Assembly: GCF_019704555.1 (NCBI RefSeq)
Contig: NZ_AP024745.1
Span: 3,542,501 to 3,606,500 of the forward strand
Reading direction: 5' to 3'
Length of the DNA stretch: 64,000 bases
DNA from: Actinoplanes sp. L3-i22
GTDB lineage: Bacteria > Actinomycetota > Actinomycetes > Mycobacteriales > Micromonosporaceae
A model generated the notes under the pieces. The model was not told where the DNA came from and searched no databases. It worked only from the letters and a program-made list of their open reading frames with translations. The position numbers and the translations under genes are program-made. Shown piece after piece: positions 1 through 8,200 of the stretch. Within the stretch, counting starts at the first letter, position 1, and each line of letters opens with the position of its first letter.

Positions 1-127
1 TCGCGAGGCCCCCGACCCCCCCGGTCGGGACCAACGCATTGACCAACTATGGCCAATACGCTGAGGAACGGTGTTTCTGCTTGGCGGGCGCGCTTGACCT
101 CGTACCGAATAAATCGGTTTTGTCGTG

Positions 128-163
128 AAAAAGCCCTGGCCGTTCGCAGCGGCCAGGGCTTTC
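128..163. terminator. Hairpin terminator downstream of the PRC-barrel gene
   Basis: A perfect 12-bp stem (AAAGCCCTGGCC at 130-141 and GGCCAGGGCTTT at 151-162) with a 9-nt loop lies 14 bp past the stop of the leftward PRC-barrel gene. On the minus strand the stem is followed by TTTTCACGAC, as in a rho-independent terminator. Confidence 0.75.
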
Positions 164-176
164 ACGTGGTGGTGGG

Positions 177-890
177 TCAGCCGAGGCGGCCGTCCTCGGT
201 GCGGTCCTCGCGGGGGGCCGGGATGTCGATCCGCTCCTGCTCGGTCGTCACGTAGCGGCGCAGGCCGGGCCGGTCGGAGCGCTCCTCGGGCCGGGTGACC
301 CGCTCGTCGGCGTAGGAGGTCGGGTAGCGGCCGTTGCCCTGGCCGGCGCCGGCCTCGTAGTCGGTGCCGCGCGTCTCGTAGTGGGTGTCGTCATGCTTGG
401 CGCCGATGACGCCGCTGGTCTCACCGGCGCTGTCGGAGCCGCGGGCGAAGTCGGCGTCGCGGCTGTGGTCGGCGCCGCGGCCGTAGCCGGACTCGCCGCC
501 CGCGTAGTACTCGTTGCTCGCCGCCGCGCCGGCCTGATACGACTGGTAGCTGTCGTGCGGCTGCACGCCGTAGTAGGAGTAGAGCTGGGCCACCTCGGCC
601 TGCGACAGCGGTTCGTCGTTCTCGGCGTCCACGTTCGGCGCGTCCTTGACCGTCGCCTTGTCGAACGGCACCACCAGGCGATCCTCGGCCAGATCCGCGT
701 CCTGCAGCGGAACCAGCGACTCGTTCAGCCCGAAGAGTCCGGTCTTCACGCTCACCCAGGTGGGCATCCCGGCGGCGTCGGTCCACACCTGCCCGGCCGT
801 ACCGATCTTGTGGCCGTCCCGGTCGTGGACTTCCCGGCCCTGCAGCGTGTGAATGTGCTCCTGCGTGATCACGGAGGGTTCTCCCATCAT
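177..890 (-). CDS. PRC-barrel domain protein with low-complexity tail
   Basis: This 237-aa protein begins at ATG 890 (a second ATG follows directly). Residues about 5-75 form a PRC-barrel: it opens with ITQEHIHTLQGREVHDRDG, continues through a GLFGLNESLVPL stretch and reaches VVPFDKATVKDAP. The middle (about 110-200) is rich in Gly, Tyr, Asp, Ser and Glu and looks disordered. The C-terminus (RLRRYVTTEQERIDIPAPRE) resembles the start of the DUF2382/YsnF stress domain, which is then absent, so the protein looks like a shortened PRC-DUF2382 protein. PRC-barrels bind partner proteins or RNA and, in actinomycetes, often occur in stress-induced genes. There is no signal peptide or membrane segment. 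The exact role is unknown. A SigB-like promoter is possible at 956-980. Confidence 0.8.
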   Translation of the reverse strand: MMGEPSVITQEHIHTLQGREVHDRDGHKIGTAGQVWTDAAGMPTWVSVKTGLFGLNESLVPLQDADLAEDRLVVPFDKATVKDAPNVDAENDEPLSQAEVAQLYSYYGVQPHDSYQSYQAGAAASNEYYAGGESGYGRGADHSRDADFARGSDSAGETSGVIGAKHDDTHYETRGTDYEAGAGQGNGRYPTSYADERVTRPEERSDRPGLRRYVTTEQERIDIPAPREDRTEDGRLG

Positions 891-955
891 CGGTTGCTCG
901 TGCTTTTCACATCTTTTGTAGGGATGTGTTTGGGTTTGAGCACCCGGTCTGGTTC

Positions 956-980
956 ATGCCCGTTGCTGCCCGGTTCTAAC
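956..980 (-). promoter_or_regulatory. Possible SigB/SigH-like promoter of the PRC gene
   Basis: On the minus strand GTTA (977-980), 15 nt and GGGCAT (956-961) resemble the actinobacterial general-stress pattern GTTT-N14-16-GGGTAT. The start of transcription would be about 60 nt before ATG 890. This is a weak match in GC-rich DNA; the csbD gene has a similar element. Confidence 0.25.
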
Positions 981-1335
981 AATTCAGCGGGACTCATTCA
1001 CGGTTGGTTCACTTTCGAGCTACTCGGACCCGCGGCGCCGCGACGACGAACCCTGCTCGGGTGAGCCCGAGGGGCAGCTCCCGGCAGCCCGGCCCGGAGC
1101 CGCCGCCGATGACGATCGCGACCCGTTCAGTGTTTACGGATCTATGTTGCCCACCCGGGGGTGATCCACTCCGGTTGTCCACACTGGCGGGTTGTCCACA
1201 GGCCGCCGGCATGATCTTGAACTTTGCCGCCATACTGACCTCGGGGGGCGCCCCTGGGAGAAAGGTGCGCTCTGCCGAGATCGTCCAGGCGGTCGTCCCT
1301 GGTCAGCCCGCCGCCACGTCGACCTGCCGGCCCGC

Positions 1336-1380
1336 GGGTGAGCCGGCCGCGGGTGAGCCGGCCCCGTGTGAGCCGGCCCG
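1336..1380. repeat. 15-bp tandem repeat, three copies
   Basis: The unit GGGTGAGCCGGCCGC repeats at 1336, 1351 and 1366 with small differences. It sits next to the 17-bp array that ends the exonuclease gene. Confidence 0.8.
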
Positions 1381-1403
1381 CCTCAGCCCGGCCTGGGCCT
1401 GTG

Positions 1404-1454
1404 CGTCAGCCCGCCGGGAGCGTCAGCCCGCCGGGAGCGTCAGCCCGCCAGGGC
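1404..1454. repeat. 17-bp tandem repeat containing the exonuclease stop codon
   Basis: The unit CGTCAGCCCGCCGGGAG occurs at 1404, 1421 and 1438; the third copy is slightly diverged. The third copy is the last codons and TGA stop (1440-1442, minus strand) of the exonuclease gene. The two outer copies repeat that gene end outside the coding region. Confidence 0.85.
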
Positions 1455-2348
1455 GTCGACCAGGCGCCGGGCCGAGCCGGCCAGGTTCCAGCGCTCGGCC
1501 AGGGCCAGCAGCGCGTCCGGGTCGCGGGGCGCCGTCGGCAGGGCCGGGTCGAAGTCGGGCAGCTTCACGTCCAGCGCGACCAGGCACACCGGCAGCGCCC
1601 GCGACAGATACTCCCGGCCGGCTTCGAGCTTGGTGCGCACGCCCGGCGCGAACCCCGACGCCGGGTCGTCGAGCGCGGCCATGATCTCGGCGATCCCGCC
1701 GTACCGCTCGATCAGCCGGGCGGCGGTCTTCTCCCCGACCCCGGCCACGCCGGGCAGGCCGTCGCTGGCGTCGCCGCGCATCGCCGCGAAGTCCGCGTAG
1801 TGCCGCGCGGCCACCCCGTACTTCGCCTGCACCAGGGCCTCGTCGGCATCCTCCAGCTTCGCCACGCCGCGCCCGCAGTAGAGCAGCCGGGTCCGGCGTT
1901 CGTCGTCGACCAGCTGGAACAGGTCACGGTCGCCCGAGACGACCTCGACCGGCGCGGGCTGGGTCGCCGCGAGCGTGCCGAGCACGTCGTCCGCCTCGAA
2001 GCCCGGCACGCCGAAGGCCGGGATGCCGACCGCGGCGAGCACCTCGAGCAGGATCGGCACCTGCCGCTCGAGCGAGGCCGGCACCTCCTCGACCGCACCG
2101 TGCGCGACCCGGTGCGCCTTGTACGTCGGCACCAGCTCGACCCGCCAGGCCGGTCGCCAGTCCGCGTCCAGCGCGCAGACCAGGCGGTCGGGCCGCCTGG
2201 TCCGCACCAGCTGCGCGATCATGTCGAGGAACCCGCGGATCGCGTTGACCGGCTCACCGGCCTCGGTCTGCGCCGCCTTCTCCGGGATGCCGTGAAACGC
2301 CCGGAAGTACAAGCTCGGGGCGTCGACGGCCAGCAGTGGTCGAGTCAC
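1440..2348 (-). CDS. 5'-3' exonuclease (PolI N-terminal/FEN family)
   Basis: This 302-aa protein is a stand-alone homologue of the 5' nuclease domain of DNA polymerase I. It cleaves 5' ends and flaps of DNA with divalent metal ions. Acidic metal ligands are visible: LLAVDA (Asp9), CALDADW (Asp61, Asp63), FEADDVLG (117-124) and SGDRDLF (138-144). The helix-three-turn-helix GDASDGLPGVAGVGEKTA at 192-209 binds DNA. The start is GTG 2348: homology begins there with TRPLLAVDAPSLYFRAFHG, and the frame upstream lacks similarity. It follows the membrane-protein gene by 50 bp on the same strand, so co-transcription is possible. Such genes are common in actinobacteria, so a link with the conflict cassette upstream is not implied. 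Its stop codon is part of a 17-bp tandem repeat. Confidence 0.9.
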   Translation of the reverse strand: MTRPLLAVDAPSLYFRAFHGIPEKAAQTEAGEPVNAIRGFLDMIAQLVRTRRPDRLVCALDADWRPAWRVELVPTYKAHRVAHGAVEEVPASLERQVPILLEVLAAVGIPAFGVPGFEADDVLGTLAATQPAPVEVVSGDRDLFQLVDDERRTRLLYCGRGVAKLEDADEALVQAKYGVAARHYADFAAMRGDASDGLPGVAGVGEKTAARLIERYGGIAEIMAALDDPASGFAPGVRTKLEAGREYLSRALPVCLVALDVKLPDFDPALPTAPRDPDALLALAERWNLAGSARRLVDALAG

Positions 2349-2398
2349 GCGTTCACCCTGCCACACCGGTACGACAACCTCGGGGATCGGCGGCGCGC

Positions 2399-3355
2399 TC
2401 ACATCCCGAGCGGCTCCGGAGGGACGCTGCCCAGGCCGGCGCCGCCCGTGGGCGGCAGGTACTGCTGCTGCTGGGGACGTTTGTGGTCGCGCAGGTACTG
2501 CCGCAGCTGGTGGATCATGTCCTCGGGGGCGGGGAACTCCGGCGGCTGCCCGTTGGCGATCCGGAACCGGGCGTCGCCGGAGATGCCCATGACCATCTCG
2601 ATGGCCGGCTGGCCGGAGACCATCAGGCGCAGCAACTGCCGCTGGGTGAACTCCACCGGTTTGTCGTCCTCGGAGCCCTCCTCGGTCAGGCCGGTCCGGT
2701 GCAGCGGGAAGCTGATCCGGTTGCTCTCCGTCTCCAGGCCGCCGACGTCCTGCAGGTGGTACTCCTTGGTGCCGTCGGCGATGGTCGCCCCGGTGCTCAT
2801 CTCCCAGATGCACTCGTACGTCGAGAAGCGGTAGTTCGTCGCGAACACCACGAGGATCTTGTAATGCGAGGCCCGGACCGCGTTGTCGTCGCCGATCGCG
2901 AACCGCAGGTTGAAGCCGTTCGCCGAGGCCGGGAAGCCGGAGAAGACCAGCAGGTTCACGCCCCGCTGGATGGTGAGCTCGCCGCTGGGGTTGATCTTCA
3001 GCTGGCGGTGGGCGTTCCCCACCGCCAGGTTGGTGCCCTCGGTGAGGTAGCCGTCCATCTCCTCGTCGGTGGCGCGGGGGTACGCGCGGGCCATCGCCTC
3101 GTTGTACGCGTTGCGCCGGTTGATCAGGTCGCGGGCGCCGCGGAACCCGGCCACGCCGCCGGCGATGAGCATGACCAGGCCGAGGCAGGCGCCGCTGCCG
3201 GCGTTGCCGGCACTGGCCGTGATGATCCCGATCAGGACCAGCACCCCGCCACCGACGGCGAGGATCCCGGGCTTGGTGTAGTCGGGCGGCTGCGGAACGC
3301 GGACGAAGTACTTGTCGACCCGCTCGGCGCGGGCGGTCAGCTGCTGGGGGTACAT
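2399..3355 (-). CDS. Unrecognised two-pass membrane protein
   Basis: I do not recognise this 318-aa family. Two membrane segments lie at about residues 30-48 and 55-73 (a GILAVGGGVLVLIGIITA helix, then ACLGLVMLIAGGVAGF). The remaining 240 residues should be on one side of the membrane. This soluble part is mixed alpha/beta with no clear motif, and ends in a Gln/Pro-rich tail (PQQQQYLPPTGGAG). It begins 15 bp after the trypsin-like gene and is very likely in the same leftward operon (Trypco1 - peptidase - this gene). By position it could be the membrane target, anchor or effector of the peptidase system; that is inference. Confidence 0.8.
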   Translation of the reverse strand: MYPQQLTARAERVDKYFVRVPQPPDYTKPGILAVGGGVLVLIGIITASAGNAGSGACLGLVMLIAGGVAGFRGARDLINRRNAYNEAMARAYPRATDEEMDGYLTEGTNLAVGNAHRQLKINPSGELTIQRGVNLLVFSGFPASANGFNLRFAIGDDNAVRASHYKILVVFATNYRFSTYECIWEMSTGATIADGTKEYHLQDVGGLETESNRISFPLHRTGLTEEGSEDDKPVEFTQRQLLRLMVSGQPAIEMVMGISGDARFRIANGQPPEFPAPEDMIHQLRQYLRDHKRPQQQQYLPPTGGAGLGSVPPEPLGM

Positions 3356-3370
3356 ATTGGTCCTCGTTCC

Positions 3371-4348
3371 CTAGTACCGGTGGAGAAGTTGCCAGACCCG
3401 GCATTCCTGCGCGGGTACGTGCCGTCGGATCTCGTCGGCGTGGGCGGTGTCGACCTGGCCGACGCCGGTCAGGTCGGGCCGTGGGCCGGGTACGTGGCCG
3501 CGGACGTAGTAGTCCTCGAACAGCAGCGCGAGCAGCGCCTTGGCGTGCGGCGAGCGCGGATCGCGCCGCAGGGCCGCGTTCAGGACCCGTTCAACCGCTT
3601 CGACGACGACGGCCGAGTGCTGTGCCGGACGGCGACCGCCGAGCATCGTGAGCGCCCAGTAGTAGTAGGTGTCCGAGGCCGTGCCGTGGCGGACCTCGAC
3701 GCCGCGGAGCGTGTCGAGCGCCTCCGCGTACCGGCCGGCCCGCAGCTGATCGAGGAACCGGAGGAAGTCCGGATCGGTTCGCAGCGGGTCGCCGGTCACC
3801 GCGGCCACCCACGGTTCGTGGTCGATGACGGTGCTCAGCGGGATCAGCCAGGCCGCCGTCCCCGGCAGCGACGCGACGACCATGCCGATCACCCGGCCGG
3901 TCTCCTCCTCGACCACCGCGCCCCCGCTGAACCCCGGGTCGATCGGGCTGGTGTGCGCGTCGAGCGGGTCCATCTGCACCCATCGCCCGGTCGGGTCGGC
4001 GCCGGCCACCCGGGCGCGGGCCCACCGGCCGAAGTCGTCGCCCGCCCGCAACGGCAGGCCGAGCAGGCGCACCGTGCTGCCGATCCGGGGAGCGGACGGC
4101 GGGCCCATCGGGGCCAGCGCGCCGGTGTGCCCGGTGATGTCGATGACCGCGATGTCGGCCCGGGTGCCGGGGTCGCCGGGGTCGTAGGCCGAGCTGACCC
4201 GCACCTTGCGCTCGCCGAGCGACCTCACCACGCAGGTCGGCTCGGTCCCGACCACGTGCGCGCAGGTCAGGCCCTGAGTCGGGGTGACCGCGAAACCGCA
4301 GCCGGCGTTTTCGACGACCAGACGCCAGGACGCGTCCGGCGAGGTCAT
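3371..4348 (-). CDS. Trypsin-like serine peptidase with helical C-terminus
   Basis: This 325-aa protein has an S1-type peptidase fold at about residues 8-175. The triad can be placed at His31 (LTCAHVV), Asp65 (TRADIAVIDI) and Ser141 (DPGFSGGAVV), all in HtrA-like contexts. There is no signal peptide, so it should be cytoplasmic. Residues about 180-300 are helical and TPR-like (LRAGRYAEALDTLRG, SPHAKALLALLFEDYY) and may sense or hold partners. The gene overlaps the upstream Trypco1 gene by 4 bp (ATGA), which implies coupled translation. Peptidases of this type next to Trypco1 and STAND NTPases are known parts of predicted NTPase-regulated conflict systems, where the peptidase is thought to process partners after activation. 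Confidence 0.88.
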   Translation of the reverse strand: MTSPDASWRLVVENAGCGFAVTPTQGLTCAHVVGTEPTCVVRSLGERKVRVSSAYDPGDPGTRADIAVIDITGHTGALAPMGPPSAPRIGSTVRLLGLPLRAGDDFGRWARARVAGADPTGRWVQMDPLDAHTSPIDPGFSGGAVVEEETGRVIGMVVASLPGTAAWLIPLSTVIDHEPWVAAVTGDPLRTDPDFLRFLDQLRAGRYAEALDTLRGVEVRHGTASDTYYYWALTMLGGRRPAQHSAVVVEAVERVLNAALRRDPRSPHAKALLALLFEDYYVRGHVPGPRPDLTGVGQVDTAHADEIRRHVPAQECRVWQLLHRY

Positions 4349-4677
4349 CGAGAGCCCTGCTTCCAGACCATCTCGACGCCGATGTTGGCCTCGACGCCGG
4401 TCCGGGCGATGACCGCCCCGGCCTCGGCGTTGAACTTGATCCCGAACACCAGCTTGATCTCGTCCGGCTGGGTGCCGGACCGCAGCGTCGCCAGCACGGT
4501 CCGGGTGGCGTCCCGGATCCGGACCAGGTTCTCGTCGAGGATCTGCTGGGCCTCGCGCATCTGATGACGCCCGCCGACCCGGACCGCACCCGCGTCGCGA
4601 TCGTCCACCTCGACGATCACGGACTCCCCGTCGGAAAGTCGGAAACGTACTAGATCAACCGTAGTTTGATCACTCAT
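4345..4677 (-). CDS. Trypco1 (trypsin-co-occurring domain 1, CU044_2847 type) protein
   Basis: The 110-aa product fits the small Trypco1 family named for its regular pairing with trypsin-like peptidases. It has an N-terminal beta-rich part (VDLVRFRLSDGESVIVEVDD), a helix (VRIRDATRTVLATLRS) and the typical C-terminal strand pair (IKLVFGIKFNAEAGAVIART and GVEANIGVEMVWK). The family is predicted to be an adaptor or sensor in conflict systems built around STAND and similar NTPases. The ATG at 4677 has a good GGAGG ribosome-binding site at about 4686-4690, and the gene overlaps the peptidase start by 4 bp. It is first in a leftward operon, divergent from the STAND gene at 5259. Confidence 0.85.
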   Translation of the reverse strand: MSDQTTVDLVRFRLSDGESVIVEVDDRDAGAVRVGGRHQMREAQQILDENLVRIRDATRTVLATLRSGTQPDEIKLVFGIKFNAEAGAVIARTGVEANIGVEMVWKQGSR

Positions 4678-4693
4678 CGGGGCCGCCTCCGTC

Positions 4694-4728
4694 GATATGA
4701 GTTACCAACTCGACGGCAAGTTACCAAC
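4694..4728 (-). promoter_or_regulatory. Direct repeat and possible promoter of the Trypco1-peptidase operon
   Basis: AGTTACCAAC occurs twice in the same orientation (4700-4709 and 4719-4728), 19 bp apart, just before the Trypco1 ribosome-binding site. On the minus strand the repeats give TTGGTA, 17 nt, TAACTC, which could be -35 and -10 elements. A regulator bound to the repeats would then overlap the promoter. The repeat is seen directly; the promoter is inference. Confidence 0.45.
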
Positions 4729-4947
4729 GTGCAAAGTGGACGGAAACGGCTGACCGGACGACCTCCGGGGCGCGGCCGGTCAGCCCGGCACGGCCGCACG
4801 GTCCGATCGACCTTCTTAGCTGTCAGTCCGGTCGGCCGAACGGCGAACCTCGGGCGGCGGGTGGCCGTACGCGGCGTGTTCGCTCAGTGTCCGATCACGA
4901 CGTGTGGCCGATGGCCGGCAGCGGTCGGGTCACGCGCCGGCGCATGT

Positions 4948-4983
4948 AAAAGGACCGGCGTCCACGGGGGGAGACGCCGGTCC
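4948..4983 (-). terminator. Minus-strand terminator or attenuator in the divergent region
   Basis: GGACCGGCGTC (4952-4962) and GACGCCGGTCC (4973-4983) form a perfect 11-bp stem with a 10-nt loop. Read on the minus strand the stem is followed by TTTT, as in a rho-independent terminator. No leftward gene ends here. It therefore either stops a short leader or antisense transcript from the STAND side, or attenuates transcription toward the Trypco1 operon. Confidence 0.6.
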
Positions 4984-5258
4984 GGGCACCAGAGTACACG
5001 GTGTTCATCGATAATCGGTTGTGGAGGGGCAGTCGCACGGAACCCGGCATCCGTTCGGGATGGACCGCCCCCGTTGTCAATGCGGCCATCCGGTCGCGGC
5101 GTGCCGTTCCGGCGAACGATCACGAAGAATGCCGCAGGGCGGCGACCGTCCGCCATGTCCGGTGTCGTCCGGTCTGTATCATCGCTGCTCGATCGAGGGT
5201 TCCCGGTTTTCCGGTCCGGATCCGGACCGGGCGGATCCGTCAGCGACAGAGGGGGGTC

Positions 5259-8200
5259 ATGGGCGGGACGCAGCCGGACCCCGAGCCGCGGGCGGCCTTC
5301 GCCGAGCGCTTCGCGCTGCTGTACGCGCAGGCCGGAAATCCGACGCTGGCCCGGGTGGTCGCCTCCGTCACCCGCGCGCGATTCCTGGACGATCAGGGCC
5401 GGCCGATCCGGGTGTCGGTGCAGCGGGTCAGCGACTGGCGGCGCGGCACCAACGTCCCCGCCCGGTTCACGCCGCTCTCGGCCGTGCTGCGGATCCTCAT
5501 CGGCGAGGCGCGCAAGAAGCGGCCGCAGCCCGTCGTCGAGAGCCTCTACGACATCCGGGACTGGCAGTCCCGGTGGGAGGACGCGCTGGCCAGCCCGGCC
5601 TCCGTCCCCGAATCCGACGTCTGCCCGTACCGTGGGCTCGCCGCCTTCCGCGAGGAGGACGCCGCGTGGTTCTTCGGCCGGGAGCGCAGCACGACGGCCC
5701 TGCTGGAACGGATCACCGACGCCGCCGGGTCCGGGGGCCTGGTGATGCTGGTCGGTCCGTCCGGCGCGGGCAAGTCCTCGCTGCTGCAGGCCGGTCTGGG
5801 CGCCTCCGTCCTGGGTGGCCGGCTCCCGCTGCCGGGGTCGAGCGGGTGGCCGGTCGTGGTGCTGACCCCGGGCGCCGATCCGCCGGCCGAGCTGGCGCGG
5901 CACATGCCGGAGGTCGCGGCGCTGGCCGAGGGGCCGACGGCCGATCGGCTCGCCGAGGCGATCGCCGCCTTCGGACGCCGGGCCGGTGGCGCCGAGGGCC
6001 GCACGGTGCTGGTGGTCGACCAGTTCGAGGAGGTGTTCACCCTCTGCGAGGACGAGCGGCTCCGGCGGTTGTTCATCACCGCCCTGGGTGTGGCGTCCAC
6101 CGGGGACACGCTGGTGGTGCTCGGGGTGCGGGCGGATTTCTACGCCCGGTGCCTGGACCATCCCGTACTGTCATCGGCTCTTCAGCATCGGCAGATGGTC
6201 CTGGGGCCGATGGCCCCGGCCGAGCTCCGCGAGGCCGTTCTCGAGCCGGCCGGCGCGGCCGGTCTGCAGGTGGAGGCCGGCCTCCCCGAGCTGATCCTGC
6301 GGGATCTCTCGATCACCGGGGAACAGGCCGAGGCCACGTACGACGCCGGCGCCCTCCCGCTGCTGTCGCATTCGCTGCTCGCGACCTGGCAGCGACGCGA
6401 GGGCGGCCGGCTGACCGTGGCCGGGTACCGGGACGCGGGCGGGATCCAGGGCGCCGTCGCCACGACCGCCGAGCAGGCCTGGGCCGACCTGTCACCGGCC
6501 GGGCAGGCGGCCGCGCGCCGCATGCTCCTGCGCCTGGTCCGGGTCGGCAAGGACACCCGCGACACGCGCCGGCGGGCGACCCGGGACGAACTCGTCGAGT
6601 CGGCCGGGGACGGCGCGGCGGCCGCCGCCGCGCTGGAGGTCCTGGCCAAGGCCCGCCTGGTGACGCTGGACGCGGACGCCGTCGAGCTGACCCACGAGGC
6701 CCTGCTGTACGCGTGGCCCCGGCTGCGCGACTGGATCGAACAGGACCGCGCCGGCAACCTGGTCCGGCAGCGGCTGGAGGAGGACGCCGCGGTCTGGCAC
6801 GACGAGGGCCGGGACGCCTCGCTGCTGTACCGGGGCATGCGCCTGGAGGCGGCCCGGCAGTGGGTGCGCGGCGAGGGGCTCGGGGGCCTGACCGCGGTCG
6901 CCCGCGACTTCGTCACCCGGTCCGGGCGGCAGTGGCGGCGGACCGGGTGGATCCGGCGCGCGGTGATCGCCGCCATCTCGGCCTTCGCCCTGCTCGCGGT
7001 CGGCGCCGCCGCGGTGGCGATCGACCAGCGGGACGACGCGCTGTTCGAGCAGTTGCTCGCGCAGACCGACCGGATGCAGCAGCCCGACCCGTCGCTGTCC
7101 GCGCAGCTGGCGCTGGCCGCCGACCAGTCGCGCCCGGACGACGGCCGGGCGCAGGCCAGGTTGCTGTCGACGCAGGACGCTCCGCTGGCCATGCCGCTGT
7201 CCGGGCACAGCGGCGCGGTGTACCTGACGTCCTTCAGCCCCGACGGTCGTACGCTGGCCAGCACCGGTTTCGACCGCACCGTCCGGCTGTGGGACGTCCG
7301 GGACCGCGGCCACCCGAAGCCCCTCGGCGAGCCCCTTCGCGGCCACACCAGCTGGGTGACCTCGGCGGTGTTCAGCCCGGACGGCCGGACCCTGGCCACC
7401 GCCGGGGACGACACGACGATCCGGCTCTGGGACGTGCGGGACCCGGCCCACCCGAGGGCGCTGGGCACGCTCGACGGCGCCGGCGGCACGATCTACCTGA
7501 TCGCGTTCAGCCCGGACAGCCGGACCCTGGCCGCCGCCGACCAGGACCACACGGTCGGGCTCTGGGACCTGCACGACCCCGGCCGGCCGGTCCGGCTGCC
7601 GGCCCTGGCCGGGCACACCGCGGCGGTACGCGCGGTGGCGTTCAGCCCGGACGGGCGGACCCTGGCCAGCGGCAGCGACGACCGGACCGTCCGGCTGTGG
7701 AACGTCGGCGACCCGGCACACGCCCGCCCGGCCGGCTCCCCGCTGGTGGGACACGCGGACACGATCCACTCGGTGGCGTTCAGCCCGGACGGCCGCACCC
7801 TGGCCAGCGGCAGCGAGGACCGGACGATCCGGCTGTGGAACGTGGCCGACCCGGCCCGGCCGGTCGCCCTGCCGCAGAGCCTGACCGGGCACGACGGGCC
7901 GGTGTGGTCGGTCGCGTTCAGCCCCGGCGGCCGGGTGCTGGCCTCCGGCAGCAGCGACGGCACGGCCCGCCTGTGGACGGTCAACGACCCGGGCCGGCCG
8001 CAGCCGATGGGCCAGCCGCTCGCCGCCCGGTCCGGGATCGTCTACGCGGTGGCGTTCAGCCCCGACGGGGCGAGCCTGGCGACCGGCAGCGACGACGGCA
8101 CCGTCCGGCTCTGGACCGTGCCGGCCCGGATCCTGATCGGGCACAGCGCCCGGGTGACGGCCACGACCTACCGCCCGGACGGGCAGCTGCTGGCCACCGC

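Larger units (their letters stand above)
891..1439. other. Intergenic region without a credible gene
   Basis: The 549 bases between the PRC gene and the exonuclease hold the possible PRC promoter (956-980) and, at the exonuclease end, two short tandem arrays (1336-1380 and 1404-1454). Open frames here have no family signature and look like GC shadows. Confidence 0.6.
4678..5258. other. Divergent intergenic region between Trypco1 and STAND genes
   Basis: These 581 bases hold the direct repeat at 4700-4728 and the minus-strand terminator at 4948-4983. The remainder (4984-5258) should carry the STAND promoter, but I see no clear -35/-10 pair. Small open frames here are not supported. Confidence 0.55.

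Noticed and set aside
1440..2348. Exonuclease as a member of the conflict system
   Set aside because: It is on the same strand with a 50-bp gap, but stand-alone 5'-3' exonucleases are ordinary actinobacterial genes; there is no specific link.
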